Positions 36,818 through 47,128 are shown, counted from the first letter of the stretch. The stretch: DNA of 64,000 nucleotides from Aliiroseovarius zhejiangensis (GCF_014656375.1 NZ_BNCH01000004.1:62001-126000); one strand, 5' to 3'. Numbers and translations are program-made. Notes: generated by a model from the letters alone, not told the origin.

Positions 36818-38143
36818 ATGACCACCACCCGCTTTGCCCCCTCGCCCACCGGCTATATCCATGTTGGCAACCTGCGCACCGCGCTGTTCAACTTTCTGAT
36901 CGCTGCCAAGTCGGGCGGGCAATTCATCCTGCGTCTTGATGACACCGACCCGGAACGCTCCAGGCAGGAATATGCGGATGCCATCAAAGAGGATCTGGAA
37001 TGGCTGGGCCTGACCTGGGACCGGGTCGAGAAGCAGTCCGACCGGCTGGACCGGTACGAGGCCGCCGCGCAAGAGCTGCGCGACATGGGCCGGTTTTACG
37101 AGTGTTTCGAAACCCCGACCGAGCTGGACCTGAAGCGCAAGAAGCAACTGAACATGGGCAAGCCGCCGGTCTATGACCGCTCGGCTTTGGCGCTGTCGGA
37201 AGATGAAAAGGCCAAGCTGCGCGAAGAACGTGGGCAAGGCCACTGGCGGTTCAAGCTGGATCACGAGCGGATCAACTGGACCGATGGCATTCTGGGCGAC
37301 ATCTCGATCGATGCGGCTTCTGTGTCCGACCCGGTGCTGATCCGCGGTGACGGGCAGTTTCTGTATACGCTGGCCTCGGTCTGTGACGACATCGACTTTG
37401 GCATCACTGATGTTGTGCGCGGGTCCGACCACGTGACCAACACCGCCACGCAAATTCAGATCATCGAAGCCCTGGGCGGCAAGGTGCCGTCTTTTGCGCA
37501 CCACTCGCTCTTGACCGGTCCGCAGGGTGAGGCGTTGTCGAAACGCCTTGGCACGCTGGCAATTCGTGACCTGCGCGAACGCGGCGTTCAGCCGATGGCG
37601 CTGCTGAGCCTTCTGGCGCGGTTGGGGTCGTCGCAGCCGGTTGAACTTCGCAACTCGTTGGAGGAAATCGTTGAAGGGTTCGACCTGTCCACCTTCGGCT
37701 CTGCGCCCACCAAGTTTGACGTAGAAGACCTGTTGCCGCTGACCGCCCGGTATCTGTCACAGCTTCCGGCAACCGCCGTCGCGGACACGCTGTACGGTCT
37801 TGGCGTGCCTGCCGAACAGGCGGATGCCTTCTGGTCCGTTGCGCGTGAAAACATCACGACACTGGGCGATCTTGAAGGCTGGTGGACCCTGTGCCGCGAT
37901 GGAGCGGACCCAGTGATTGACGAAGAGGACCGCGAATTCGTCGCCACAGCGATGGGACTGCTGCCGGACGGACCGTACAACGCCGACAGCTGGTCAAACT
38001 GGACTGCTGCTGTGAAAGAGGCCACCGGCCGCAAGGGCCGCGGGTTGTTCATGCCGCTGCGCAAGGCCCTGACCGGAATGGATCACGGCCCGGACATGTC
38101 AGTGCTTCTGCCGCTGATGCAGGTGATCCGCGCCAAGGACTGA
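36818..38143 (+). CDS. gltX: Glutamate--tRNA ligase
   Basis: The 441-residue class I synthetase charges tRNA with glutamate. The HIGH-type signature is SPTGYIHVGNLRTALFN and the KMSKS-type signature is GEALSKRLGTL. The anticodon-binding helical domain follows (~310-441). The protein is at the short end for bacterial GluRS. Many alphaproteobacteria carry two gltX genes, one of which misacylates tRNA-Gln for GatCAB; which copy this is cannot be told without the other. It is monocistronic with a good start codon context. Confidence 0.95.
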   Translation: MTTTRFAPSPTGYIHVGNLRTALFNFLIAAKSGGQFILRLDDTDPERSRQEYADAIKEDLEWLGLTWDRVEKQSDRLDRYEAAAQELRDMGRFYECFETPTELDLKRKKQLNMGKPPVYDRSALALSEDEKAKLREERGQGHWRFKLDHERINWTDGILGDISIDAASVSDPVLIRGDGQFLYTLASVCDDIDFGITDVVRGSDHVTNTATQIQIIEALGGKVPSFAHHSLLTGPQGEALSKRLGTLAIRDLRERGVQPMALLSLLARLGSSQPVELRNSLEEIVEGFDLSTFGSAPTKFDVEDLLPLTARYLSQLPATAVADTLYGLGVPAEQADAFWSVARENITTLGDLEGWWTLCRDGADPVIDEEDREFVATAMGLLPDGPYNADSWSNWTAAVKEATGRKGRGLFMPLRKALTGMDHGPDMSVLLPLMQVIRAKD

Positions 38144-38240
38144 TCCTTTACACCGGATCGGTGCGGCGGGTTTGGGTTTTTCCCTCTGGCCCGGCACGCC
38201 GCACTCCTCCATGCTGTCAAAGCGTGACAGGAGATTACCA

Positions 38241-39659
38241 ATGGCCCAACCCCAAACGGCAAGCGATGCGCAGGCGAAATTCCTGTCAGGCAGCTTGTTG
38301 CGTCATATCACGGTGATGTCGCTGACCGCTTCGGTCGGTTTAATGGCGATCTTTCTTGTCGACCTCGTGGACATGATCTTCATCTCGTGGCTGGGCCGGG
38401 ATGAACTGGCGGCGGCCGTGGGCTATGCCGGCGCTATCCTGTTTTTCACGACCTCCTTCGGCATTGGCATGTCCATCGCGGCCGGTGCCCTTGTGGCGCG
38501 GGCGCTGGGGCAAGGCGACCGACAGACGGCGAAACGCCGCGCGGCGACCGCGCTTCTGTATGGGGTCGTGATCGGCAGCGCCTTCGCAGCCCTTGTCTGG
38601 TGGTTCGTACCGGAACTGGCAGCCCTTTTGGGGGCGTCCGGGGACACGCTGACACTGGCAACCGGGTATCTCAGGATCATCCTGCCCAGCCTGCCTATCC
38701 TGATCGTCGGCATGGTCGGCGGGGCGATTCTACGTGCCCATGGTGACGCCCGACGCGCGATGATGGCGACGATCTGGGGCGGATTGGTGAATGCCGTGCT
38801 GGACCCGATCCTGATTTTCGGTCTGGACCTTGAACTGACGGGTGCGGCGCTGGCTTCGGTTTGTGCGCGTATGACAATCGCGGTCATGTCGATCTATCCC
38901 GTGCTGCGTCATCATGGCGGGTTGGACCGCCCCCGATCGGTCGACTTCAAAGTCGATTTCACAGCCATCATGACCATCGCCCTGCCGGCGATCCTGACCC
39001 AGTTCGCTACACCAGTCGGTCAGGCCTATGTCACCCGCGCCATGGCCAAGTTTGGCGAAGACGCCGTGGCGGGCATGGCCATCGTGGGGCGTCTGGTGCC
39101 GGTCTCGTTTGCCGTTATTTTTGCGCTGTCAGGGGCCATTGGCCCGATTGTCGGCCAGAATTTCGGGGCGGGTCGGCTGGACCGTGTGCGCCGCACCATT
39201 CGTGACGGGTTGGTGTTCACGCTGTGCGTATCGGTCGCCGTCAGCGCCATCCTGTTCGTCCTGCGCGCGCCGATTGCCGATCTGTTCAACGCCGAAGGGC
39301 TGGCCCGCGACCTGGTCTATCTGTTCTGTGGTCCCTTGGCGCTGGCGTGGTTCTTCAACGGCGTGATCTTCGTCACCAATGCCAGTTTCAACAACCTGGG
39401 CCATCCCTTCTATTCGACCTGGGTAAACTGGGGTCGGCAGACGCTGGGCACGATCCCGTTGGTAATGCTGGGGGCAGCCTATTGGGGCGCGCCGGGCGTG
39501 CTGATCGGGCAGGCTGTCGGCGGGTTGATCTTCGCGGCAATCGCGCTTTTGCTGTCGGCGCACGTGTTGCGCATGGCGGAGCGTGGGGAATGCGAGGCAG
39601 ATGCCCACCCGTACCAGCGGCAAACCCGACAGATATCGCTATTTGGTCTGCGCCGATAG
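38241..39659 (+). CDS. MATE family efflux transporter
   Basis: The ATG at 38241 has an AGGAG site 8 bp upstream; the frame is open upstream to 38172 without support. The 472-residue product has twelve helices in two MATE halves. Characteristic blocks are LVDMIFISWLGRDELAAAV, GGAILRAHGDARRAMMATIW, GAIGPIVGQNFGAGRLDRVR and FNNLGHPFYSTWVNWGRQT. MATE pumps export cationic drugs or metabolites in exchange for Na+ or H+; substrate not predictable. Its 3' end overlaps the convergent gamma-glutamylcyclotransferase gene by 21 bp. Confidence 0.93.
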   Translation: MAQPQTASDAQAKFLSGSLLRHITVMSLTASVGLMAIFLVDLVDMIFISWLGRDELAAAVGYAGAILFFTTSFGIGMSIAAGALVARALGQGDRQTAKRRAATALLYGVVIGSAFAALVWWFVPELAALLGASGDTLTLATGYLRIILPSLPILIVGMVGGAILRAHGDARRAMMATIWGGLVNAVLDPILIFGLDLELTGAALASVCARMTIAVMSIYPVLRHHGGLDRPRSVDFKVDFTAIMTIALPAILTQFATPVGQAYVTRAMAKFGEDAVAGMAIVGRLVPVSFAVIFALSGAIGPIVGQNFGAGRLDRVRRTIRDGLVFTLCVSVAVSAILFVLRAPIADLFNAEGLARDLVYLFCGPLALAWFFNGVIFVTNASFNNLGHPFYSTWVNWGRQTLGTIPLVMLGAAYWGAPGVLIGQAVGGLIFAAIALLLSAHVLRMAERGECEADAHPYQRQTRQISLFGLRR

Positions 39660-40196
39660 GCGGGACAGACCTGCATCGACGATCTGCTGCTCTTCTTCGG
39701 TCAGCGTCTGCGCGCGTGGATAGATCGGCGCGGCGCGGTCGTTCAGAATAGGCGCGTGCCAGCCTTCGGTGGTTTCGAAGAAATGCGTGACGCCGGGCAA
39801 ACCGAACTCGGCCAGGTATCCCTGTACTACAACGTCGATATAGCTAAGCAGCACCGGATTGTCGTCCGTTAGCGGTTGATGCTTGCCGTCCTCGATGGCA
39901 TAGATGGCCACGTCGGCTGTTTCGACACCATGTTGCACCTCGGGTCCAAGCGGGACGCGCCTGTAAGCGCGCTCTCGGTGGTCCAGTGCTGACCAATCCG
40001 CGCCGGGGACCGAGGCGATCATCCCCTCGATGTAATCCTCGCGATCCGGAACCGCGGTCAGATAACACAGCTTGCGCAGCGGTGACCGTCGCCACGCGCG
40101 CCGCCACCCCGTCACCCGCGCGGGTTGCGCGTTCTCAAACGCATGGGTGCGGCGGTTCACAAGCGAGCCATAGCCGAAGAAAAACGGATCCTGCAT
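39639..40196 (-). CDS. Gamma-glutamylcyclotransferase-like protein
   Basis: The 185-residue product begins MQDPFFFGYGSLVNRRTH, with the YGSL substrate-pocket signature of the AIG2/GGCT fold, and continues with VPGADWSALDHRERAYRRV, which supplies the DxxE-type Glu region. GGCT enzymes release 5-oxoproline from gamma-glutamyl compounds, but many family members have other roles. The start at 40196 is preferred (GGGTAGGG upstream); the frame continues upstream to 40379 through the antisense of the glycine riboswitch, which is not credible as coding. Confidence 0.82.
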   Translation of the reverse strand: MQDPFFFGYGSLVNRRTHAFENAQPARVTGWRRAWRRSPLRKLCYLTAVPDREDYIEGMIASVPGADWSALDHRERAYRRVPLGPEVQHGVETADVAIYAIEDGKHQPLTDDNPVLLSYIDVVVQGYLAEFGLPGVTHFFETTEGWHAPILNDRAAPIYPRAQTLTEEEQQIVDAGLSRLSAQTK

Positions 40197-40235
40197 GACC
40201 CTACCCTGCCGTGGCATGCAGTTGTGTTCAACCTC

Positions 40236-40264
40236 TTGCCGAAATCGGTGCAGACGGATAACGT
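40236..40264 (+). promoter_or_regulatory. Candidate promoter of the gcv operon
   Basis: TTGCCG (40236-40241), a 17 bp spacer and TAACGT (40259-40264) lie immediately before the glycine riboswitch, giving a start point at about 40271, the edge of aptamer 1. Confidence 0.45.
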
Positions 40265-40271
40265 ATCGCCA

Positions 40272-40432
40272 TCGCATCGGGAGAATCTGGCGAAAGCTGG
40301 TGCCGAAGGAGCAACCGCCCCGGTAAACTCTCAGGCCCACGGACCGATGCGGCGCACAGGACTCTGGAGAGAGGCACACAGATGCCCGCCGAAGGGATAA
40401 CGATCTCAGGCGACACGGACAGAGGGGGCATC
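40272..40432 (+). promoter_or_regulatory. Tandem glycine riboswitch upstream of gcvT
   Basis: Two glycine aptamers in series. Aptamer 1: P1 CGCATCGG (40274-40281) pairs with CCGATGCG (40344-40351), with GGGAGA, GTGCCGAAGGAGCAACCG and AACTCTCAGGCCCACGGACC between. Aptamer 2 runs from CTCTGGAGAGAGGC (40362 on) through CCGCCGAAGGGATAACG, ATCTCAGGCGACACGGACAG to AGGGGG (~40427), with P1 CTCTG/CAGAG. These are the conserved glycine riboswitch elements. The class normally activates glycine cleavage genes when glycine is abundant. The 70 bases between aptamer 2 and gcvT hold the expression platform; I could not resolve a terminator there. Confidence 0.95.
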
Positions 40433-40508
40433 ACTGGACGCCGAGGCGTCTGAACGATGCCGGGCGCATGGCTTCCATGACTTACCGGTAGCAATTGGAG
40501 GAATGGCC

Positions 40509-41633
40509 ATGGGTGCAGCCCAGGACGATCTGAAACGGACGGGTCTTTACGACCTGCATCTGGAGCTTGGTGCCAAGATGGTGCCATTTGCCGGTTACGA
40601 AATGCCCGTGCAATACCCGCTGGGCGTGATGAAGGAACACCTGCACACGCGATCTGCGGCGGGGCTTTTCGATGTCAGCCATATGGGTCAGGTGATCCTG
40701 CGCGGCGACAATCCGGCACTGTCGCTGGAACGCCTTGTGCCACAATCAGTTGCGGGACTGGCCGAGGGGCGCCAGCGCTACGGCCTGTTCACCAATGACG
40801 ATGGCGGCATTCTGGACGACCTGATGATCGCCAATCGCGGCGATCACCTTTTTCTCGTCGTCAATGCCGCCTGCAAGGATGCCGACATTGCCCATATGCG
40901 CGCCAACCTAACCGATTGTGAGGTCGAGGTCATTGACGAGCGCGCCCTTCTGGCACTGCAAGGCCCGGCTGCTGAAGGCGCGCTGTCCCGGCTTGTTCCG
41001 TCGGCCAAGGACATGAAATTCATGGACGTAGCGGTTACCGACAGCGACTTTGGAGAGCTTTGGATATCCCGCTCGGGCTACACCGGCGAAGACGGATACG
41101 AGGTCTCGGTGCCCGACGCCCACGCCGTTGCCTTTGCCCGTGCCCTTCTGGACATGGACGAGGTCGAGCCAATCGGCTTGGGTGCGCGTGATAGCCTGCG
41201 GCTCGAGGCCGGGCTGTGTCTTTATGGAAATGACATCGACACCACCACCACGCCGGTCGAAGCCGCCCTTGAATGGGCCGTGCAGAAGGTGCGCAAAACC
41301 AGTGGCGAGCGCGAAGGCGGCTTCCCCGGAGCCGACCGCATATTGGCCGAATTCGAAAACGGCGCCACGCGTCGTCGCGTGGGTCTGCTGCCCGAAGGGC
41401 GTGCGCCCATGCGGGCCGGAACCGAGCTATATGCCACTGAAGACGCCGTTACGCCCATTGGGCAAGTGACCTCAGGCGCGTTCGGTCCCTCGATCGAGCG
41501 GCCGATGTCGATGGGTTATGTCACCATCGAGCACGCCGAAACCGGCACGAGGATATTCGGCGATGTGCGCGGCAAGCGCCAGCCTGTCACGGTTGCGGAC
41601 ATGCCGTTCCGCCCCGCCACTTACAAACGTTGA
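40509..41633 (+). CDS. gcvT: Glycine cleavage system T protein (aminomethyltransferase)
   Basis: GcvT transfers the methylene from H-protein-bound aminomethyl to tetrahydrofolate and releases ammonia. The 374-residue form from ATG 40509 is preferred: GGAGGA then sits ~7 nt upstream, whereas an ATG at 40503 would be only 2 nt from it. Motifs include FAGYEMPVQYPLGVMKEHLH, LFDVSHMGQV, SRSGYTGEDGYEVSV and LGARDSLRLEAGLCLYGNDI. It heads gcvT-gcvH-gcvP under the glycine riboswitch. Confidence 0.96.
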   Translation: MGAAQDDLKRTGLYDLHLELGAKMVPFAGYEMPVQYPLGVMKEHLHTRSAAGLFDVSHMGQVILRGDNPALSLERLVPQSVAGLAEGRQRYGLFTNDDGGILDDLMIANRGDHLFLVVNAACKDADIAHMRANLTDCEVEVIDERALLALQGPAAEGALSRLVPSAKDMKFMDVAVTDSDFGELWISRSGYTGEDGYEVSVPDAHAVAFARALLDMDEVEPIGLGARDSLRLEAGLCLYGNDIDTTTTPVEAALEWAVQKVRKTSGEREGGFPGADRILAEFENGATRRRVGLLPEGRAPMRAGTELYATEDAVTPIGQVTSGAFGPSIERPMSMGYVTIEHAETGTRIFGDVRGKRQPVTVADMPFRPATYKR

Positions 41634-41660
41634 CCCCATATTTCCAGCAGGAGACACAAT

Positions 41661-42020
41661 ATGAAATACACCGAAGAACACGAATGGCTGCGCGAAGAAG
41701 ACGGCGTCTACGTGGTGGGCATCACCACCCACGCCGCCGAGCAACTTGGCGACGTTGTCTTTGTCGAACTGCCCGAAGTCGGCGACACCGTCTCCAAGGA
41801 TGACGAAATCGTCGTGATCGAAAGCGTCAAGGCCGCGTCCGATATCCTCAGCCCGCTGGACGGCGAGATTACCGAGGTGAACGAAGCCATCGTCGATGAA
41901 CCCACCAAGGTCAACGAAGACGCCGAAGGCGAAGCGTGGTTCTTCAAGATCAAGGCGTCCGACACCAGCCCGTTGGATGATTACATGGACGAAGCCGGTT
42001 ACAAGAAATTCATCGGCTGA
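41661..42020 (+). CDS. gcvH: Glycine cleavage system H protein
   Basis: The 119-residue lipoyl carrier shuttles the aminomethyl intermediate between P, T and L proteins. The lipoylated lysine lies in VVIESVKAASDI (Lys at ~63). The N-terminal YTEEHEWLREEDGVYVVGIT and the C-terminal WFFKIKASD blocks are standard. A GCAGGAGAC site precedes it, and it lies 27 bp after gcvT. Confidence 0.97.
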   Translation: MKYTEEHEWLREEDGVYVVGITTHAAEQLGDVVFVELPEVGDTVSKDDEIVVIESVKAASDILSPLDGEITEVNEAIVDEPTKVNEDAEGEAWFFKIKASDTSPLDDYMDEAGYKKFIG

Positions 42021-42110
42021 TCCACAGGCCACGCGCCATCAAACACAGGGTCAGGGGCCAACACGGCCCTTGCCATCCCCATATGCCTGCCCCCCGTACG
42101 GAGAAACGCA

Positions 42111-44957
42111 ATGTCGTTCACGCCCACCGGTTACAAACCCTATGATTTCGCCAACCGCCGCCATATCGGCCCCTCGCCCACCGAGATGGACGAGATGTTC
42201 AAGACCATCGGCGTGAAGGATCTGGACGAGTTGATCGACCAGACCATGCCGAAAAGCATTCGCCAGAAGGAACCTTTGGACTGGGGCCCGGCGTTGTCGG
42301 AACGCGAGGCGCTGCACAAGATGCGGTACACGGCGGCACGCAACAAGGTCATGCGGTCCTTGTTGGGTCAGGGCTATCACGGGACGGTGACGCCCCCGGC
42401 AATTCAACGCAACATTCTGGAGAACCCCGCCTGGTACACCGCCTACACACCCTATCAGCCCGAGATATCACAGGGCAGGCTTGAGGCGCTGTTGAACTTC
42501 CAGACGATGGTATCGGACCTGACCGGGCTTGAGATCGCGAATGCCTCGCTTCTGGATGAAGCGACGGCCTGCGCCGAGGCGATGACCATGGGTCAGCGCA
42601 TCGCCAAGTCGAAGGCGATGAAGTTCTTCGTGGACGAAGCCTGTCACCCACAGAACATCGCCGTTATGAAAACCCGCGCCGAACCACTGGGGATCGAGAT
42701 CGTGATCGGCGACCCCGAAGAGGATCTGGTGGCCGATGAGGTGTTCGGCGCGATCTTCCAATACCCCGGCACCTATGGTCGCGTGTGCGATTTCACCGAT
42801 CAGATTGCGGCGCTGCACGACGCGAAAGCCGTTGGTATCGTATCTGCCGACCCGCTGGCGCTGACCGTGCTGAAAGAGCCGGGCGCAATGGGGGCTGACA
42901 TCGCTGTCGGCTCGTCGCAGCGGTTTGGCGTGCCGATGGGCTTTGGCGGCCCGCACGCCGCCTATATGGCGACCGCTGACAAGCACAAACGCGCCATGCC
43001 GGGTCGCCTGATCGGCGTGTCGATTGATACGCGCGGCAATCAGGCCTATCGCCTGTCGCTGCAAACCCGCGAACAGCATATCCGGCGCGAAAAGGCGACC
43101 TCGAACGTCTGCACCGCGCAGGCGCTTCTGGCCGTGATGGCGGGCTTTTATGCGGTTTTCCACGGCCCCGAAGGCCTGAAAGCGATCGCGCAGGACGTGC
43201 ACCTGAAAACCGTGAGACTTGCCAAGGGGCTCGAGGATGCGGGCTTCACCATCACCTCGAAACACTTCTTTGACACAATCACCGTCCATGTGGGCGCGCT
43301 TCAGAACACGGTCCTTAAATCGGCACGTGAGGAAGGCATCAACCTGCGCCCGGTCGACACTGAATATGTCGGCATCACGCTGGATGAAGCCACCCGCCCC
43401 GCCGTGATCGAAGGGGTCTGGCGTGCCTTCGGCATCACCCGCAGCTATGACGACAGCGACAACGAATATCGCCTGCCGGATGCAAGCCTGCGGACCTCGG
43501 AATACCTGACCCACCCCGTCTTCCACATGAACCGGGCCGAGACCGAGATGATGCGCTATATGCGTCGTCTGGCGGATCGCGACCTGGCGCTGGACCGCGC
43601 CATGATCCCGCTTGGGTCCTGCACCATGAAGCTGAACGCCGCTGCCGAAATGATGCCTGTCACATGGCGCGAGTTCGCCTATATCCACCCGATGGCGCCG
43701 GAAAATCAGGTCGAAGGCTATGCTGAGATGATCGAGGATCTGAAACAGAAGCTGTGCCTGATCACCGGCTATGACGATATGTCGATGCAACCAAACTCGG
43801 GCGCGCAGGGCGAATATGCGGGGCTTCTGACCATTCAGGCCTATCACAAGGCGCAGGGCCAGGGTGATCGCAATGTCTGCCTGATCCCGATTTCTGCGCA
43901 TGGCACGAACCCTGCTTCGGCGCATATGGTCGGAATGGATGTGGTCGTGGTGAAATCGGCCCCGAACGGGGACATCGACCTTGATGATTTCCGCGCGAAA
44001 GCCGAAGCGGCGGGCGACAAGCTGGCCGCGTGCATGATCACCTATCCATCCACCCACGGCGTGTTCGAGGAAACCGTGCGCGAGGTTTGCCAGATCACCC
44101 ATGACCACGGTGGGCAGGTCTATATCGACGGGGCGAACCTGAACGCGATGGTTGGCTTGTCGAAACCCGGCGAAATCGGCGGGGATGTCAGTCACCTGAA
44201 CCTGCACAAAACCTTCGCCATTCCACATGGCGGGGGCGGCCCCGGCATGGGTCCGATCGGTGTGAAAGCCCACCTTGCACCGCATCTGCCGGGCAACGGG
44301 CTTGTCGGGGAAGAGGGCGCTGTGTCCGCAGCCCCGTTCGGATCAGGCTCGATCCTGCCGATCAGCTGGGCTTACGTGCTGATGATGGGCGGTGACGGGC
44401 TGACGCAGGCAACCAAGGTGGCGATCCTGAACGGCAACTATATCGCCACCCGCCTGAAAGGGGCGTTCGACGTGTTGTTTACGGGCAAAAACGGTCGCGT
44501 GGCGCATGAATGCATCATCGACACCCGCCCCTATGCCGACAGCGCGGGCGTGACCGTGGACGACATTGCCAAACGTCTGATCGACAACGGCTTCCACGCC
44601 CCGACGATGAGCTGGCCGGTGGCCGGCACGCTTATGATCGAACCCACCGAGTCCGAAACCAAGGCCGAACTGGATCGTTTCTGCGATGCGATGCTCGCCA
44701 TCCGCGAGGAAATTCGCGAGATCGAGGAGGGCAAGATTGATCCGGAAAACAACCCGCTGAAGAACGCGCCCCACACCTATGTGGACCTCGTTGGGGAATG
44801 GGACCGCCCCTATACCCGCGAGCAGGGATGCTTCCCGGCGGGCAGCTTCCGGGTCGACAAATACTGGTCGCCGGTGAACCGGGTGGACAACGCCTATGGC
44901 GACCGGCATCTGGTCTGCACCTGCCCGCCGCTGACGGATTACACCGACGAAAGCTAA
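42111..44957 (+). CDS. gcvP: Glycine dehydrogenase (decarboxylating) P protein
   Basis: This PLP enzyme decarboxylates glycine and loads the remainder on GcvH. The 948-residue product is the fused homodimeric form rather than split gcvPA/gcvPB. Features: [16 protein letters not shown] start, [20 protein letters not shown], and the PLP-lysine region [20 protein letters not shown] (Lys ~702). The C-terminal half includes [14 protein letters not shown]. It is 90 bp downstream of gcvH and is followed by a strong terminator. The L protein (lpd) is not in this window. Confidence 0.97.
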   Translation: MSFTPTGYKPYDFANRRHIGPSPTEMDEMFKTIGVKDLDELIDQTMPKSIRQKEPLDWGPALSEREALHKMRYTAARNKVMRSLLGQGYHGTVTPPAIQRNILENPAWYTAYTPYQPEISQGRLEALLNFQTMVSDLTGLEIANASLLDEATACAEAMTMGQRIAKSKAMKFFVDEACHPQNIAVMKTRAEPLGIEIVIGDPEEDLVADEVFGAIFQYPGTYGRVCDFTDQIAALHDAKAVGIVSADPLALTVLKEPGAMGADIAVGSSQRFGVPMGFGGPHAAYMATADKHKRAMPGRLIGVSIDTRGNQAYRLSLQTREQHIRREKATSNVCTAQALLAVMAGFYAVFHGPEGLKAIAQDVHLKTVRLAKGLEDAGFTITSKHFFDTITVHVGALQNTVLKSAREEGINLRPVDTEYVGITLDEATRPAVIEGVWRAFGITRSYDDSDNEYRLPDASLRTSEYLTHPVFHMNRAETEMMRYMRRLADRDLALDRAMIPLGSCTMKLNAAAEMMPVTWREFAYIHPMAPENQVEGYAEMIEDLKQKLCLITGYDDMSMQPNSGAQGEYAGLLTIQAYHKAQGQGDRNVCLIPISAHGTNPASAHMVGMDVVVVKSAPNGDIDLDDFRAKAEAAGDKLAACMITYPSTHGVFEETVREVCQITHDHGGQVYIDGANLNAMVGLSKPGEIGGDVSHLNLHKTFAIPHGGGGPGMGPIGVKAHLAPHLPGNGLVGEEGAVSAAPFGSGSILPISWAYVLMMGGDGLTQATKVAILNGNYIATRLKGAFDVLFTGKNGRVAHECIIDTRPYADSAGVTVDDIAKRLIDNGFHAPTMSWPVAGTLMIEPTESETKAELDRFCDAMLAIREEIREIEEGKIDPENNPLKNAPHTYVDLVGEWDRPYTREQGCFPAGSFRVDKYWSPVNRVDNAYGDRHLVCTCPPLTDYTDES

Positions 44958-44977
44958 GTGGCGTTTAACGAATGAGA

Positions 44978-45012
44978 ACGGGCGGTGAAGCAATTCACCG
45001 CCCGTTTTGATT
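44978..45012 (+). terminator. Intrinsic terminator of the gcvTHP operon
   Basis: A perfect 12-bp stem, ACGGGCGGTGAA (44978-44989) with TTCACCGCCCGT (44994-45005), GCAA tetraloop, followed by TTTTGATTTT. It is 20 bp after the gcvP stop. The remaining gap to 45130 holds further GC-rich palindromes (around 45063-45115), probably 3' structure of the convergent ocd gene. Confidence 0.95.
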
Positions 45013-45130
45013 TTGCCTTGACTGTTCTGCCCACATTGCGATCGCCCGAGCCGAGGGGTGGGCGGGTAGCGCCCGCCCCGCGGGGGCGGTTCGGGCGCTG
45101 TCCGTGCAAACACGGATAGACCAACGTTTC

Positions 45131-46180
45131 TTATCCCTTTGACCGCTCCAGCATCCCGAACAGATCACGCGGATCATCAGGGTCTGCCAACATATCAAGC
45201 TGGGTGAAAAACTCTGTCCCCTCAATCGCTTTCGAGATGTAGCGTAGGGCGGAAAAATCCTCGATCGCGAAGCCCACGCTGTCAAACAGGGTGATCTGTT
45301 TGGCGTCCGTTCGCCCCGGCGCTTGCCCGGTGATCACCTGCCACATCTCGGTGATCGGGTGGTCCTTGTCCAATTGCTGGATCTCGCCTTCCACCCATGT
45401 TTGTTCAGGATACTCGACAAAGATTTTCGACCGCAGAAGGATGTCACGGTGCAGTTCGGTCTTGCCGGGGCAGTCACCTCCGATGGCGTTGATATGCACC
45501 CCCTCGCCGATCATGTTGTCAGTCAGGATGGTTGCATATTGCTTGTCGGCGGTGCAGGTGGTGATGATCTGCGCGCCCTCCATGCTTTCCTCGCCGGTCT
45601 TGCAGGGTACGACGGTCAATCCCGTCCCTTGCAGGTTGCGCGCGCATTTCTCGGTCGCGGCGGGGTCGATGTCGTAGAGGCGCACCGTGTCGATCCCGCA
45701 AATCGCCTTGAAGGCCAGACACTGAAATTCAGACTGTGCGCCATTGCCGATCATCGCCATCGTCTTCGACCCCTTGGGCGCCAGATGTTTGGCAACCATT
45801 GCGCTGGTGGCAGCGGTGCGCAGCGCGGTCAACACGGTCATTTCGCTGAGAAGTTTGGGATAGCCCGAGTTCACATCGGCCAAAAGGCCAAACGCGGTGA
45901 CGGTCTGCAGCCCTTCCTTGGTGTTCTTCGGGTGGCCGTTCACGTATTTGAATCCATACATCTCACCGTCCGACGTCGGCATAAGCTCGATCACCCCAAC
46001 GTCAGAATGGCTGGCGACGCGGGGGGTTTTGTCAAACAGCTCCCACCGTTTGAAATCGGCTTCGATTTCGTCGGCAAGATCGATCAGCACGTTCTCGATG
46101 CCGATATGGTGGACAAGTCCCATCATGTGTTCGACCGACACGAAGGGCACATAAGCAAGTTCAGAGGGCAGAGGCGGCAT
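45131..46180 (-). CDS. Ornithine cyclodeaminase
   Basis: It converts ornithine directly to proline and ammonia using bound NAD. The 349-residue product has the mu-crystallin/OCD Rossmann fold. KYVNGHPKNTKEGLQTVTAF is the substrate-Lys block; LTALRTAATSAMVAKHLAPK and MAMIGNGAQSEFQCLAFKAI are the nucleotide-binding blocks, and HINAIGGDCPGKTELHRDIL is the catalytic Asp block. The long N-terminal portion is typical of true ornithine cyclodeaminase rather than alanine dehydrogenase homologues. It follows arginase by 18 bp, giving the route arginine to ornithine to proline. Confidence 0.94.
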   Translation of the reverse strand: MPPLPSELAYVPFVSVEHMMGLVHHIGIENVLIDLADEIEADFKRWELFDKTPRVASHSDVGVIELMPTSDGEMYGFKYVNGHPKNTKEGLQTVTAFGLLADVNSGYPKLLSEMTVLTALRTAATSAMVAKHLAPKGSKTMAMIGNGAQSEFQCLAFKAICGIDTVRLYDIDPAATEKCARNLQGTGLTVVPCKTGEESMEGAQIITTCTADKQYATILTDNMIGEGVHINAIGGDCPGKTELHRDILLRSKIFVEYPEQTWVEGEIQQLDKDHPITEMWQVITGQAPGRTDAKQITLFDSVGFAIEDFSALRYISKAIEGTEFFTQLDMLADPDDPRDLFGMLERSKG

Positions 46181-46198
46181 TGGGCGTCCTTTCGAAGA

Positions 46199-47128
46199 TC
46201 AATAGCTTTGGGTGCGGCGGTCCAGCACGCGACGGCCAAACAGGCTGGCGGTCAGATCCACCATCAGGCGCGCGGTGCGGCCGCGGTCATCCAGAAACGG
46301 GTTCAGTTCGACCAGATCAAGCGAAGTGACAAGGCCGCTGTCGTGCAGCATCTCCATGATGTGATGGGCTTCGCGGAAGGTGGCGCCGCCGGGAACCGTG
46401 GTGCCAACAGCGGGTGCAATGTCGGGTTCGATGAAATCCACATCAAGGCTGACATGCAAAAGCCCGTCAGCCGCCGCGACCTGATCCAGAAACGGAAGCA
46501 GTAGCTTGGCGATGCCGTGTTCGTCAATCGCCCGCATGTCATATGCAAGCGCGTCCGAGGCTTGCAGCAAATCCCGCTCCATCCCGTCCACGGACCTGAG
46601 ACCGATCATGCAGACATTTCGCGATTCCAACGGTGCAGGCAAGGGTTTGCCAAGTATGTCGGGAAAGCCGTCCAACCCGCAGGCGAAGGCCACGGGCATG
46701 CCATGGATATTGCCGCTGGGGGACGAGGCCGGAACATTGAAATCGGAATGCGCGTCCAGCCACAGCACGAATTGCGGGAGCCCCAGTTCGGCAGCGGCGG
46801 CGACATGGCCGGTAACGGTGCCCATCGACAAGGCATGATCCCCACCCAGATAGATCGGCAGCACATCCTGCTTCGCCAGATCATAGGCATGACGGTGTAG
46901 ACTGCGCGCCCAGCCCGCAACCTGTGGCAGGAGTTTCAGATGCGTGTATTCGGTTTCAAGCGCGTCGACCTCGTCGCGCTGCGCATCACCCAGATCGACC
47001 ACCTCGTGCCCCAGTGACGCCAGTTCCTCGGCCAGACCGGCAGTGCGATAGGCCGCTGGCCCCATGATGCAGCCGCGACGACCCGCGCCTTCCTCGATCG
47101 GTGCACCAAGCAGATGGATGTTGGTCAT
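46199..47128 (-). CDS. rocF: Arginase
   Basis: Arginase hydrolyses arginine to ornithine and urea with a di-manganese centre. The 309-residue product shows the ureohydrolase metal motifs YLGGDHALSMGTV, LWLDAHSDFN and SLDVDFIEPDIAP, plus the VELNPFLDDRGRTA C-terminal motif. The first metal-site His is in GGDH. SSPSGNIHGMP is typical arginase rather than agmatinase. It is first in the arginase-cyclodeaminase pair and divergent from an Lrp/AsnC regulator that probably controls it. Confidence 0.95.
   Translation of the reverse strand: MTNIHLLGAPIEEGAGRRGCIMGPAAYRTAGLAEELASLGHEVVDLGDAQRDEVDALETEYTHLKLLPQVAGWARSLHRHAYDLAKQDVLPIYLGGDHALSMGTVTGHVAAAAELGLPQFVLWLDAHSDFNVPASSPSGNIHGMPVAFACGLDGFPDILGKPLPAPLESRNVCMIGLRSVDGMERDLLQASDALAYDMRAIDEHGIAKLLLPFLDQVAAADGLLHVSLDVDFIEPDIAPAVGTTVPGGATFREAHHIMEMLHDSGLVTSLDLVELNPFLDDRGRTARLMVDLTASLFGRRVLDRRTQSY

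Noticed and set aside
45060-45120. GC-rich palindromes after gcvP as a mobile repeat (REP-like)
   Set aside because: Only one copy is seen in the window and it is explained as 3' structure of the convergent ornithine cyclodeaminase gene.
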